Positions 44,101 to 53,692 of a stretch of DNA of 64,000 nucleotides are shown in pieces. The notes below the pieces were generated by a model that was given only the letters and a program-made list of their open reading frames with translations, did no database searches and had not been told where the DNA came from. The position numbers and the translations under genes are program-made. The number at the start of each line of letters is the position of its first letter. Within the stretch, counting starts at the first letter, position 1. Source of the stretch: Bursaphelenchus xylophilus (lineage: Eukaryota; Nematoda; Chromadorea; Rhabditida; Aphelenchoididae); the NCBI GenBank assembly GCA_904066235.2, contig CAJFCV020000005.1, forward strand, positions 2,778,501 to 2,842,500, given 5' to 3'.

Positions 44101-45730
44101 AGGAACCCCTCGCGAGGGGTTCCTCTCGATTTTTCCGAATATAGAGGAAATTTGTCGATGTAGGGGGTTTCGAAGGTCGATGTAGGGGGTTTCGAGGGCG
44201 GGGATTTCAAAAATGATGTTAATTTTTTCTGATTTTTACTTTTTTTCTTAACTAGTAGTGTTAAAAAGTAACTTTTTGAAATTTTTCTAAAAATACTGGA
44301 TATAGGGGTTTTCGAGGGTGCTGATTTCGAAAATCATGTTAACTTTCCTCTTTATAGTACTGTCTGGTACTATACAGTACAAGGTAAAAATTTGGCCTTT
44401 ATGCGTTAGTGGTGTTGTTCTGTTGCTTAGTACTCCTATTTTCACCTTGTACTACACAGGTGAAAATAGTTCACCTCGTACCAGACAGTACTAAACAGTA
44501 CCAGTTATTTAAAACGTGTTTTTGAGGAGTGCTAAGCATCAAAACAACACCATTAACGCCAAAAGCCATATTTTCACCTCGTACTGTATAGTACCACGTA
44601 GTACTATAAAGAGGAAAGCTAACATGATTTTCGAAATCAGCACCCTCGAAAACCCCTATATCCAGTATTTTTAGAAAAATTTCAAAAAGTTACTTTTTAA
44701 CACTACTAGTTAAGAAAAAAAGTCAAAATCAGAAAAAATTAACATCATTTTCGAAATCCCCGTCATCGATTACCTCTATATCCAACATTTCCTACTCGGG
44801 GGTTCCTCTCGACGAGGGGTTCCTCTCAACGAGGGGTTCCTCTCGACGAGGGGTTCCTTTCGATGGCATTCTCCAATTGCCGTTTGCAATTGACGACTTT
44901 CCCTCCTTGCCAAATTTCTTTTCTTTTCAGTACTACCTGTCGCTGGTCTTCCAGGAGGACTGCCCGTTGTACACGGCGCTCCTGGAAGAGCACAAGAGTG
45001 AGCTCATGAACGCCTACGTGAAACTGGTCAAGACTTCGGCGGGTACTTCGACGTAAGTTTTCAAACATTGCATTTTGAGGCTCGACTTTCCGGGTCGACG
45101 ATTCTTTGAGTCGCCTCGCACGTCAAACTGAGATAGGCTAGAACGGTGAATAGGTTGGCAATTCGCCGAAAAAGACGCGAAAAAACTTTTGGTCGGGGAA
45201 GAAATGGGGATTCTTTGGGGCGAGAGAGTATGTTTTTGCGCGTCTTTTCTCTGACTTCTCTGTGAAACCAAGACGAAGTGCAAAAAAAACCGATAGCGAA
45301 GAGTCTATTCCGGTCAGCGAACTTCTCAGTTTGGCGTTCCTCGATTTGCCGTTGTATGCATGGTTAGGAGAGGGCAACCAAAATAACAAGATTGATCGAG
45401 TCGTAGGAGAGACCTAGCAGATTCTGTGTTCACCCGAACTGTCGCAGACTCTGAACGCGTGTCTTTCTGGACCTTTATTTTAATTGTTCAATGGTTTCAG
45501 CATTGCAAACGAAACAACGGACAATTTCTTTGAAAACAACCAGCCAGCAGTTTTTGGTTCCAGCGTTTGTGCTTTTGTGATCTTTCTCATCCTGGTGGGT
45601 GGTGTTCTCCTTTTCGCCTACGTAAGGTTTTCTACGTTTCTAAATCGTATTTCACACAAATTCGCAACACACGCGCAACTTTTTTCAGAAAAAACGCAAA
45701 CTACTGCCTGAAGAGGAAGACGAGGAGTAA
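41106..45730 (+). CDS. Single-pass membrane protein with short acidic tail (right copy, 6 exons)
   Basis: Exons 41106-41269, 43164-43274, 43321-43696, 44931-45052, 45501-45621 and 45689-45730 join in the same phases as the left copy, giving 311 residues. The ATG at 41106 is chosen by alignment; an in-frame ATG at 41070 would add 12 residues. The N terminus VFIQKALMFLLRCTA is a weak signal peptide. The ectodomain blocks match the left copy (LPCQRDLAVSEQQKVFAFDK, CEKKQIVLTEGTE), as does a single membrane helix (FGSSVCAFVIFLILVGGVLL). The tail is only KKRKLLPEEEDEE, with no polyproline. Introns 1 and 3 have grown by insertion of foldback elements (41633-43134 and 44090-44865). Function unknown. 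Conservation of reading frame and of exon lengths across both copies argues that both are or were recently functional. Confidence 0.8.
41633..43134. mobile_element. Composite family B element in intron 1, with a mariner-like element and tRNA-like core
   Basis: Outer ends CAAGGAAAGTACTTTTATGG and inverse AAAGTACTTTCCTTG. Inside lies 41719-42633, with ends TA-CAGGGTGGGCCACTAAAACC and its inverse plus TA, and arms of about 280 bp (CTCCGCGGAGACTCCGCCGA). Its centre (42000-42370) has only a broken 90-codon frame and no recognisable transposase motif. Absent from the matching intron of the left copy. Confidence 0.82.
42771..42848 (+). ncRNA. tRNA-like sequence in the composite element
   Basis: GTGGAGTGGCTAGTGCCAC with a weak A-box, an anticodon-like CTGGAAACC, then GCACGGGTTCGATTCCCC with a perfect B-box. 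It resembles the Ser-like module at 13.2 and 47.1 kb but is more diverged. Unlikely to be a working tRNA. Confidence 0.5.
44090..44870. mobile_element. Intron-3 foldback element flanked by CGAGAGGAACCCCTCG palindromes
   Basis: Clusters of GAGGGGTTCCTCTCGA and its inverse lie at 44092-44130 and 44795-44865. Between them is a family C palindrome (GGGTGCTGATTTCGAAAATC arms) whose centre (44340-44610) is rich in AGTAC palindromes. Absent from the left copy. Confidence 0.75.
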
Positions 45731-46490
45731 CAAGGAATAAGGAATAACACCACCAAAGCCATAGTCCAGCATGATATTATAGGTATATTATTGTAGTCGG
45801 ATAAAAATTTTTGTAATTTATTTGCGTCCTGTGATATTCTCCATGTGATTTTGTGGATCGTCGGGTCGATTGAACCCCCGAGATCTTGTTCACGGACTCC
45901 AATTTAATATTCCCACCGAATGGGCTGCTCAGCTTGGTGCAAAACCGGGCCCGAAAAGGCTCGAAGAGGACACTGGTGGGTCAGACTAAACCACCTGCAA
46001 GTTATTGCGGTCAGTTTGGAGGACAGTCCGGTTGTCAAGTTCGACATGTTCAAGGCGACGCTGGAACAGTGCAGCGCCGATTTGGTGGAATTTTAGTCGT
46101 AATTCAGCTCCTCCTCTACGCCCTGAAGAAGTTGTGGAATGTGGATGGCGAGGCGCTTTAGCCAAGGTCTTGTTATATTTTTCCGAAGCTTTCAAAATTT
46201 TGCTCAAATAAGTTATAAAAAAACAAAAAATTGGGACTCCTTGATGTCCACTGTAATTCAGAAGCGGTGACTTGAAGTCTCAAATGTAATTCAATGTAAA
46301 AATCAAGGTTTTGAAACCGTTTTTGATCAAGATTATATTACATATGACGTTTTTTTATTCAAAAACCCAAATTTTTAGTTTGTGATTGAGTGTAGCTTAA
46401 ATTATTGTAGCAGCGGGAAGAACATCGCTCCTGTCCGCATTTTTTATCTATTCTGACTAAATACAGGTATTTTTTCGTTGCGGCAGAACT
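45731..46490. pseudogene. Downstream flank of the right copy with conserved duplicated segment
   Basis: 45860-46240 is the mirror of 33867-34270, with a handful of base changes (for example the CGGTTGTCAAG versus CGGTCGTCAAG difference). In the HLQVIAVSLEDSPVVKF frame that change is silent. It may be a relic exon or a non-coding element. 46250-46490 is unremarkable. Confidence 0.4.
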
Positions 46491-46805
46491 CTTCCCCTTT
46501 TCTGAACTCTCCCCCTTGAATGAGCCCTCCCCCTTTTTGAACACTCCCCTTCATTTTGAAAATTGAAAAAATTTTCAATCGGTGCGACATGTCATACGAT
46601 GAAACTTTTTTTCAAATGGAGAAAAATTGGGTGTGACATGTCATACGATGAAAATTTTTTCAAACTGACAAGGAAAGTACTTCTATGGGGTGTGGAATTA
46701 CCGGTCGAGATATATATCAAAAAAAAAAAATATCATTAAAAATGATCAATCCTACGTCGAGTTATAACCCTTCAAAGTCAAACATGCTTTTTCACGTAAA
46801 TTTAA

Positions 46806-47376
46806 CAAGGAAAGTACTTCTATGGGGTGTGGAATTACCGGTCGAGATATATATCAAAAAATTCGCAAAAATTTTCTGATTCAGAATATATATAAATTAG
46901 CTGCCTAATTTTGGTCTAATGACATGTTTTTGTCCTCAGAAGTTTTCTCGCGACACCATGCAAGTGTCTTTTTGACCGTGTTTTTACCAATAAAAAAAAT
47001 TTGTTTTATGCTAAACTAAATTCTGAGGCCATGACAAGCCTTAAAATATCAAAATGGATTACCACTACACCTTAAAAGTAGTTCCAATGTAAAAAATGGT
47101 TTCTAGTGTGGTAAAAAGAATCGAACCCGTTTCCCTCGGATTTCCAACCCAGCGCTCTAACCACTCGGCCACACCGCTCTCTTCCGAAGGAAGAGACCGA
47201 GCGCGCTTTTGTTGCCGCAGATTTTTTTCCTCGAGAAAAACATTTATTGAAAAAACTCACTGATAGACCAAAATTAGGCAGCTAATTTATATATATTCTG
47301 AATCAGAAAATTTTTGCGAATTTTTTGATATATATCTCGACCGGTAATTCCACACCCCATAGAAGTACTTTCCTTG
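46806..47376. mobile_element. Family B foldback element, near-identical to the 12.9-kb copy
   Basis: Same ends, length and internal order as 12875-13445, with only scattered base differences. This points to recent transposition or conversion. It carries the same tRNA-Ser-like core. Confidence 0.85.
47108..47177 (-). ncRNA. tRNA-Ser-like pseudogene, second copy
   Basis: On minus: TGGCCGAGTGGTTAGAGC (A-box), TTGGAAA loop and GGGTTCGATTC (B-box). The acceptor and T stems do not pair properly. Confidence 0.6.
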
Positions 47377-48165
47377 TGAAAAAAATGACGTCCTCATCGT
47401 ATGACATGCATGTCGCACCCAATTTGTCTTAATATGAAAAAAATTTTCATCGTATAACACGTCACACCTCATTTTTCTCAATATGAAAAAAATTTTCATC
47501 GTATAATACGTCACACCTCATTTTTCTCAATATGAAAAAAATTTTCATCGTATAACACGTCACACCTCATTTTTCTCAATATGAAAAAAATTTTCATCGT
47601 ATAATACGTCACACCTCATTTTTCTCAATATGAAAAAAATTTTCATCGTATAATACGTCACACCTCATTTTTCTCAATATGAAAAAAATTTTCATCGTAT
47701 AACACGTCACACCTCATTTTTCTCAATATGAAAAAAATTTTCATCGTATAATACGTCACACCTCATTTTTCTCAATATGAAAAAAATTTTCATCGTATAA
47801 CACGTCACACCTCATTTTTCTCAATATGAAAAAAATTTTCATCGTATCTCATTTTGAAAAAAAATTTCATCGTATAACACGTCACACCTCATTTTTCTCA
47901 ATATGAAAAAAATTTTCATCGTATAACATGTCACACCTCATTTTTCTCAATATGAAAAACATTTTCATCGTATAACATGTCACACCCAATTTTTCTCAAT
48001 ATGAAAAAAAATTTCATCGTATAAAATGTCACACCTCATTTTTTCAATTTTCAAAATGAGGGGGAGTGTTCAAAAAGGGAAAGAGTTCAGATTTTTTGGT
48101 GAAAATCAAGAAAGGGGAGAGTTCCGCCCTTTTTGAGGGAGAGTTGAAGAAGGGGGAGAGTTCAG

Positions 48166-48555
48166 GCTCAACCGTATCTTTTTAACCGAGTTTTTTACAA
48201 ACGGAAGCTTCCCTCCACGGGGCCCGGACATTGTTGCAGTGACCATCAATTTCATTAAATTTGGCGCACAATGCATACATCAAAAACTTTGGATTAGTGT
48301 AGTCATTGATCGCACAAAATGTTCTTACTATAAAATACAGAGACTACCGAGATTTGTGTTTGGTAAAAGAGGATAAACGGATCGAAAGGGAGGCTACAAA
48401 CCTAGCTCTTAACGACACGGTTATTAGAACTCTGAAATGTTTATAAGCCATGGACGGGAAGGGTTGTGATTGTTTCCGAACGGTGAAGTTTGAAGTTTGT
48501 GAAGTTTGTTGGGACGTTGTAAAAGAAGCTTGTTTTTGGCGACACATCAGCGAGG
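48166..48555. other. Upstream region of the first SLC35F-like gene
   Basis: Intergenic and AT-rich, with GTTTGTGAAGTTTGTTGGGA close to the start codon. No separate gene seen. Confidence 0.4.
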
Positions 48556-50972
48556 ATGAGTGCTGGAAAAGTAAGTAAATTGGTGGCTCTGAAATGACTA
48601 AAAATCTTTGTACTGACCAACCCGTGTATACAGTGGACCTGATGCAATGACAAAAACCGTACCATTTTCCATCCGGGAAGTATCAAAAATGTGGCAAAAT
48701 GCTTCATTCTCCAAGTGAAAAAAACCCGATTTCAAAAACTCTTTTTGTGATGGAAAAGGCGCGCCCTTCAAAACGAAGTTTTTTCACTTGGATAGGGAAG
48801 CATTTTCCCACATTTTTGATACTTCCTGGATCCAAAATGGTTCGTTTTTTGCCACTGGATCAGGTCCCTGACTGTATGTGCGTTGACGCTGTCGTTTTCT
48901 GTCGATTTATTGCGGTGTTTCTGCTTAGAAGAACAGTTGACTCGAACGGCCGGAGAAAGACTTGACTCAATCAATTCTTTTTCCATTTTTTTGTGTTTCC
49001 AGGCTGTCCTTGAAAGAGGTGGGCTGAAATCATGTGTTGGCTAGACAGATAATATGAAAGAAATCTAAAGTAGATCTGCCCATCGCACATTGAGAACCGA
49101 AGGCTTCAATAAAAAGTCATCATTTTGAGCCTACCAAAAAAATAAGAAGCTTTCTCCATTTCCAGATAATAGCGTCCGCTGCAACCACCCTTCTCATCGC
49201 AACAGTCGCCAGTATCACCGGACAGTTCCATAAAACCGCCTTGGCCATCGATGTCGCTCATTTTTATGCGCCGTTTGCCTTGGCCTACTTTTCAGTCCTC
49301 TTCATGATCCCACTTTATCCCCTTTATCTACTCGCCTCCGCCCTTTTCTCCTCATCAGCCTTGTCGCAACTCCATTCCGAAGCATTGCAGATTCTAAAAA
49401 CCAAAAAAGGAAAGCTTTATCCCACGTGGAAGTTGGCTGCTGCCTCAATAATTGCGCTTTCCCTATGGATTTGCCCGCCGTATCTGTTCGGCGTCGGCGT
49501 AAAGTACGTCTCAGTGTCGGTGGGGCTCTCAATTTTGAGTCTGAACTCGGCAATGGTGTTTATAATCAGCATTTTCTGCCTGGGAACCAAGTTTTCATGG
49601 CTTACGGTAGGTTGAATTGCAAGTGGTACAGCTACAAGGAGGACGCTTTGATTTGGATGAGAATTGACACAAACTTAGAATAGTAGTCTTTACGGCATAT
49701 ACGGGATTTTTACGTCGTTCTAGGCAAATTCAATGGAGATTTTTCGGTGGAAAGTTGGCTAGAGATCAACATTTTTTTAGCAAATATAGGCCGAAAGAAG
49801 TGAAATTTTCTCAAAGACCAGAACTCAGATTTTCATGACATTTTGCGCAGATGTTGCAGATCAATTACATATCCATTCCTGAAAATTGCAGCTTCAGTTT
49901 TGCAAGGGCAGCAGAGATATTCAGCAATCTTTGCAGACCAAAAACGACGAAAATGAGGAGTCGGGATAAAAGTAAATATATCTTAAGTTGGCTTTTTCAG
50001 GCCGTAGGCATCATCTTCAGCGTATCTGGGGTGTTTTTTCTGTCAATGGACTCCGAATTCACCGGTGATATACTTGGAGTTTTCATTATTTTCTTGGCCG
50101 CTACGGGAATGGCTTTTTACACGGTAAGCTTTCGCATGAATAACGGAGGTCTTCGCAATTTGAATACTAGGCTGTATGCTGTATTTTACAAATGGACGGT
50201 GAATTCTGACTAGCCAAACAAGCACTATTTCACCATTAACTTAAAAATTTTTACATTTATTTCAGACCAGCTTCAAGAAGGTCTTCGGCGAGCCATCTTT
50301 GGGCCAAATCATGCTCTTCCAAAGCCTCCTGGGCCTGGCGAATTTGCTCTGGAACACGGCGGTGGTCGCGGCGATAATTTTTTTCGATTTGGAGCACGTG
50401 GACTTCAAACAAATCCCTTGGCCGCCAGTTCTTGGGCTGTCGTTCGGAATGTTGAGTAAGGTTTTTATAAATCAAATTTTTCGAAGATATGTGGTCGGCT
50501 TTTGATGAAATTTGGCAACAATAATCTGTCTAGGTTCTGTTTCAATCGCTGAAAATTTTAGTTTCCTCTTTGCAATGCGAGCCGAGATATGAGACTTTTC
50601 CGAGAGAGCACAAAAAATGAGGAGAGGGTCAGAGAAAAATCTCTTTTCAGCCGTTTCTTGGCGAATTTCGCTCGGAAAAAATTGTTTTTCTGGCAAAATG
50701 TTGTTCATGACATTCAAAAATAAAAATTTTATTGAATTTTACTTACTCTGTATTTTGCAGCCTACAGTATCGTGATGAACGTTGGAGTCGCGTTTGTGAG
50801 CCCGTTGGCGGTCGCGATCGGGGTTTTGGTTGGGATTCCGATGACAGCAGCAATTGATATCATCTTCCGCGGTCTTCAAGCCAGCGCCTACTTTTATTTT
50901 GGAGGACTTCTAATTTCAATCGGATTCTGCTTGACCACCTTTCCATTCGACCGGTGGATGACGAGGAAATAA
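48556..50972 (+). CDS. SLC35F3/F4-like membrane transporter, gene 1 of 3 (5 exons)
   Basis: Exons 48556-48570, 49166-49606, 50001-50123, 50266-50455 and 50761-50972 give 326 residues. About ten hydrophobic segments are visible. Family signatures are HFYAPFALAYFSVLFMIPLY near the N terminus, VKYVSVSVGLSILSLNSAMVFI, FFLSMDSEFTGDILGV, TSFKKVFGEPSLGQ, VNVGVAFVSPLAVAIGV and a C-terminal GIPMTAAIDIIF with FDRW. SLC35F3/F4 proteins belong to the drug/metabolite transporter fold; F3 has been linked to thiamine, but substrate here is unknown. Compared with genes 2 and 3, two introns are absent: exon 2 equals their 243+198 nt exons fused, and the last exon equals 90+122 nt. The stop codon overlaps AATAAA (AGG AAA TAA AAA). 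Intron 1 holds a family A MITE. Confidence 0.87.
48631..48874. mobile_element. Family A foldback MITE in intron 1 of SLC35F-like gene 1
   Basis: Starts CAGTGGACCTGATGCAATGA after TA and ends GGATCAGGTCCCTGACTG before TA. Inverted arms of about 100 bp. Confidence 0.82.
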
Positions 50973-52090
50973 AAAAAAAAATGCCGTAATTTCAAATTCT
51001 GCAACGCCAAGTACGAAAAAAATAAAATTAGATGTTTACTGAAAGTCGCTGAGATGATTTTCGGCGTTTGCACTGTGCAAAAAAAGTCAAGGTGCGGGCG
51101 ACAGCCCAAAAAAGCCAATTGCACTGTGCAAAAAGCAAGAAATTGCACAGTGCGAGATGCACTTTTGTTTTCGCACAGTGCATGTCGCCGAACTTTTTGT
51201 CGCTGGTGGCACCGTGCAAAAAACCCCTTTTTGCGGGTCGCGTTTGATTCTTTGCACCGTGCAAGCCCAATATCGCAGCGACACAAGCTTTTCTCAATGG
51301 AGTCGGCGCGAATTTTGGGCTCAAAAAGAAATTGCACAGTGCAAAATGTTTCGAAAAAGATCGCGTCGCGCGGGGAACGGGAAACTTGCGTTGTTCGGTG
51401 GGAAAAAGGCCGAAAAAAGTCTACGCACTTTCTGGAACGACTGGCGGAAAACTTGTCGCTGAAATTTCCGGATTGACTAGTAAATATATGTACAATATTA
51501 CAAATCGCAAGGAAATAAGACAATTTGATTTGTTACCGAATTTCACAGCCATGCCGGAAAGTTTCACAACTCCCGAAAAACAAGGCGTGTCGCTCGAAAA
51601 ATTACACTGCGAAAGGGAAACAAATCCATCATAAAAAAGAAGGAGAATTTGTGATCTCTGAGAATTAAAGGTACACAACAATAGAAGGTGGTATTTTTCA
51701 CCGGTTACTGGCTTCTTTTTCCCACCAAAATACATCGGAATAACATGACGGCCTTGGTTTTTGGCCACTGTTTTTTTGGGATTTCGAAGTCGTCTCATTA
51801 TGCGTAATGAAATTATACAGCAATGTGTAATTTGTTTTGTCTAATTGAGAGCGCTGACTGTATAAAATGATTAGATTTGGGGCTGTTTTGACCGCTGAAA
51901 AATTACGATTTTTATTGGAGTATGCTGATAACTTTAGATTACAATTTGGCAATGTTGATGACGCTCAATTGACAAGTATTATATCGCATTTGAAAGCGTG
52001 TAGAGAGTAGTATTAGATGTCACTTAACTTTCTGCTCAAGGCATCTTTGTTTCTGAGAAATAGTCATCAAAAATGAGGGATATTAAAATG
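50973..52090. repeat. Intergenic with a small GCACNGTGC cluster
   Basis: GCACNGTGC copies lie near 51070, 51122, 51144, 51175, 51210, 51255 and 51335, all centred with A, T or C. Fillers include GTCGC and GGGCTGTCGC segments also found near the copies at 41.5 kb. No gene is supported from 51480 to 52090. Confidence 0.65.
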
Positions 52091-52866
52091 AACTGGGACG
52101 ATTGGGGAAACCGAAAAGTATTATTTTTCTTCGATGCAAGTGTCGAAATTAGGATAATCGAGGGTGCTGATTTCGAAAAAGAAATTCATTTTTTGATTTT
52201 CACTTTTTTCCTTAAGTATAATAGTATTGTAAAGTAGTAATTTTTTGATTTTTTTTTGTGAATACTCGGTCTGGGGTTTTCGATGGTGCTGCTTTCAAAT
52301 CAGAAAAAACCAATAATATTTTCGAAATCAGCACCATCGAAAACCCCTAAATCGAGTATTTATGAAAAAAAAAAATCAAAATTCGCAAAAAAGGCTTACA
52401 GGGGAAGTACCTGAAGTGCGACGCTCAGATTTTGATGAAACTTGTCACAAATTTAGAATAATTTTTTCTAAGATATATCCGAGAATCCTAGCTCCCGCTT
52501 TGCAGAAACAACCGAGATTTTTAGATCGAAAGTCGGCCAAAATTTAGGACTTTTTGCCGAATTTGGGCACGAAAAGTTTCATGCCTATTTCAACCGTAAA
52601 GGGTAATGTTTCTACAAAAAATCAAAATTTTCCGCACGAAACTGCCAAAGTTATGGCCAAAAAGCGCTTTTCTCTCTGACCGCTCTCCATTTTTAGGGTG
52701 CTCTCTCGGCGGCAAAAATCGTTCGATATCTCGGCGGCGTTGTTTTCTGCAGTTGTTTCTGCAAGGGGAAACGAGCGGGGAGTCTCGCATATGTCCTAGA
52801 AAAAAATTATTTTTTAAATTTGTGCCAAGTTTTGTCAAAATTTGAACGCGAACTTGGGGTATCCCC
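52091..52866. mobile_element. Family C fragment followed by a family D foldback element
   Basis: 52091-52375 has the GACGATTGGGGAAACCGAAA arm and GAGGGTGCTGATTTCGAAAA units with a short inverse. 52398-52866 is family D: AGGGGAAGTACCTGAAGTGC at the left, and an inverted, diverged TTGGGGTATCCCCT end at the right. Confidence 0.68.
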
Positions 52867-53692
52867 TAGATTAAAAAAAATTCGTTTTTGTCATTTCCCG
52901 AGGAATTTGCAAAGATTCCGCATGTTAAAAACAATTCCTTGAGAAGAGTGAAAGAATACGAAATGTCACTAAATTCCGTTTTGCGAAGTGTCCCAGGATT
53001 ATCCAGTCTCAAAGATTGTTTTTCTCTCAAAAACATTCGAAAACACCCCTTTCATGGTAATTTTTGCTCCAGAATTCTTGTTTTTCTAACACTTTTAAGA
53101 ACCAATTTTGCGACATTTAATCTTTTTTTGTCTTATTTTTATGACCTGCATTAAAAAACAGAACTTTTTCTCTGACCGCTCTCCTCATTTTACATGCTCT
53201 CTCGTCGAAAAATAACGTTGAATATCTCGGCAGCCCTTGCAGCTTGTGGGCTGAAATTTTCAACAAATGATTTGTGACCTATAAACAATGTGTATGCAAA
53301 TTTTTATTATTTAAATACAAGAGTTGTAGTTTTTACACTCTTTTTTCCAATTTTTCCCTCTTTTTCCCAAATTTCCCTCCAAAATCTCAATTTTTTACTT
53401 TTTTCCCCCCTGAATTTGCACTTATTTTCTCCTCAAGTAAATCCTCATTGCACTCAGAAAGGTTACGCAATGTTTTCCATCATTTTTCAAGGGTATTCGA
53501 ATAAAAATGCGAGCTGTTTTCCGGAATTTTCGCAAAAACAGAAAACAAAAATTTTGAAACAAAATTTTTTTTTTGCAAATTTTCGGAACTGGCCACGAAC
53601 TGATGACCCAGGAAACAAAGTTGGACAGAGATAACATCGTCCTGACAAGCGATTGGGCCGGAAATTTTGGGCTGATATTGTAGTAGTGGGAA
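52867..53692. other. Intergenic before SLC35F-like gene 2
   Basis: AT-rich. 53160-53260 carries TTTTTCTCTGACCGCTCTCC and GTTGAATATCTCGGC, members of a dispersed repeat also seen near 13.9, 33.5, 50.6, 52.7 and 63.3 kb. Confidence 0.45.

Larger units (their letters stand above)
46490..48165. repeat. Foldback element enclosing a 49-bp tandem array and a nested family B copy
   Basis: The outer inverted ends are CTCCCCCTTTTTGAACACTC at about 46525 and GAGTGTTCAAAAAGGGAAAG at about 48065. From 47385 to 48030 a 49-bp unit (ATGAAAAAAATTTTCATCGT, then ATAACACGTCACACCTC, then ATTTTTCTCAAT) repeats about 13 times with few changes; one unit is truncated near 47845. A family B element (46806-47376) and a family B half (46669-46735) are inserted into the left side. 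Confidence 0.88.

Noticed and set aside
47385..48030. CRISPR-like array
   Set aside because: The 49-bp units are contiguous with no unique spacers, the setting is eukaryotic, and the whole lies in a foldback element.
48999..49018. A 16-nt microexon (GCTGTCCTTGAAAGAG) in SLC35F-like gene 1
   Set aside because: It has acceptor- and donor-like edges, but including it breaks the reading frame, whereas direct joining of exons 1 and 2 keeps it.
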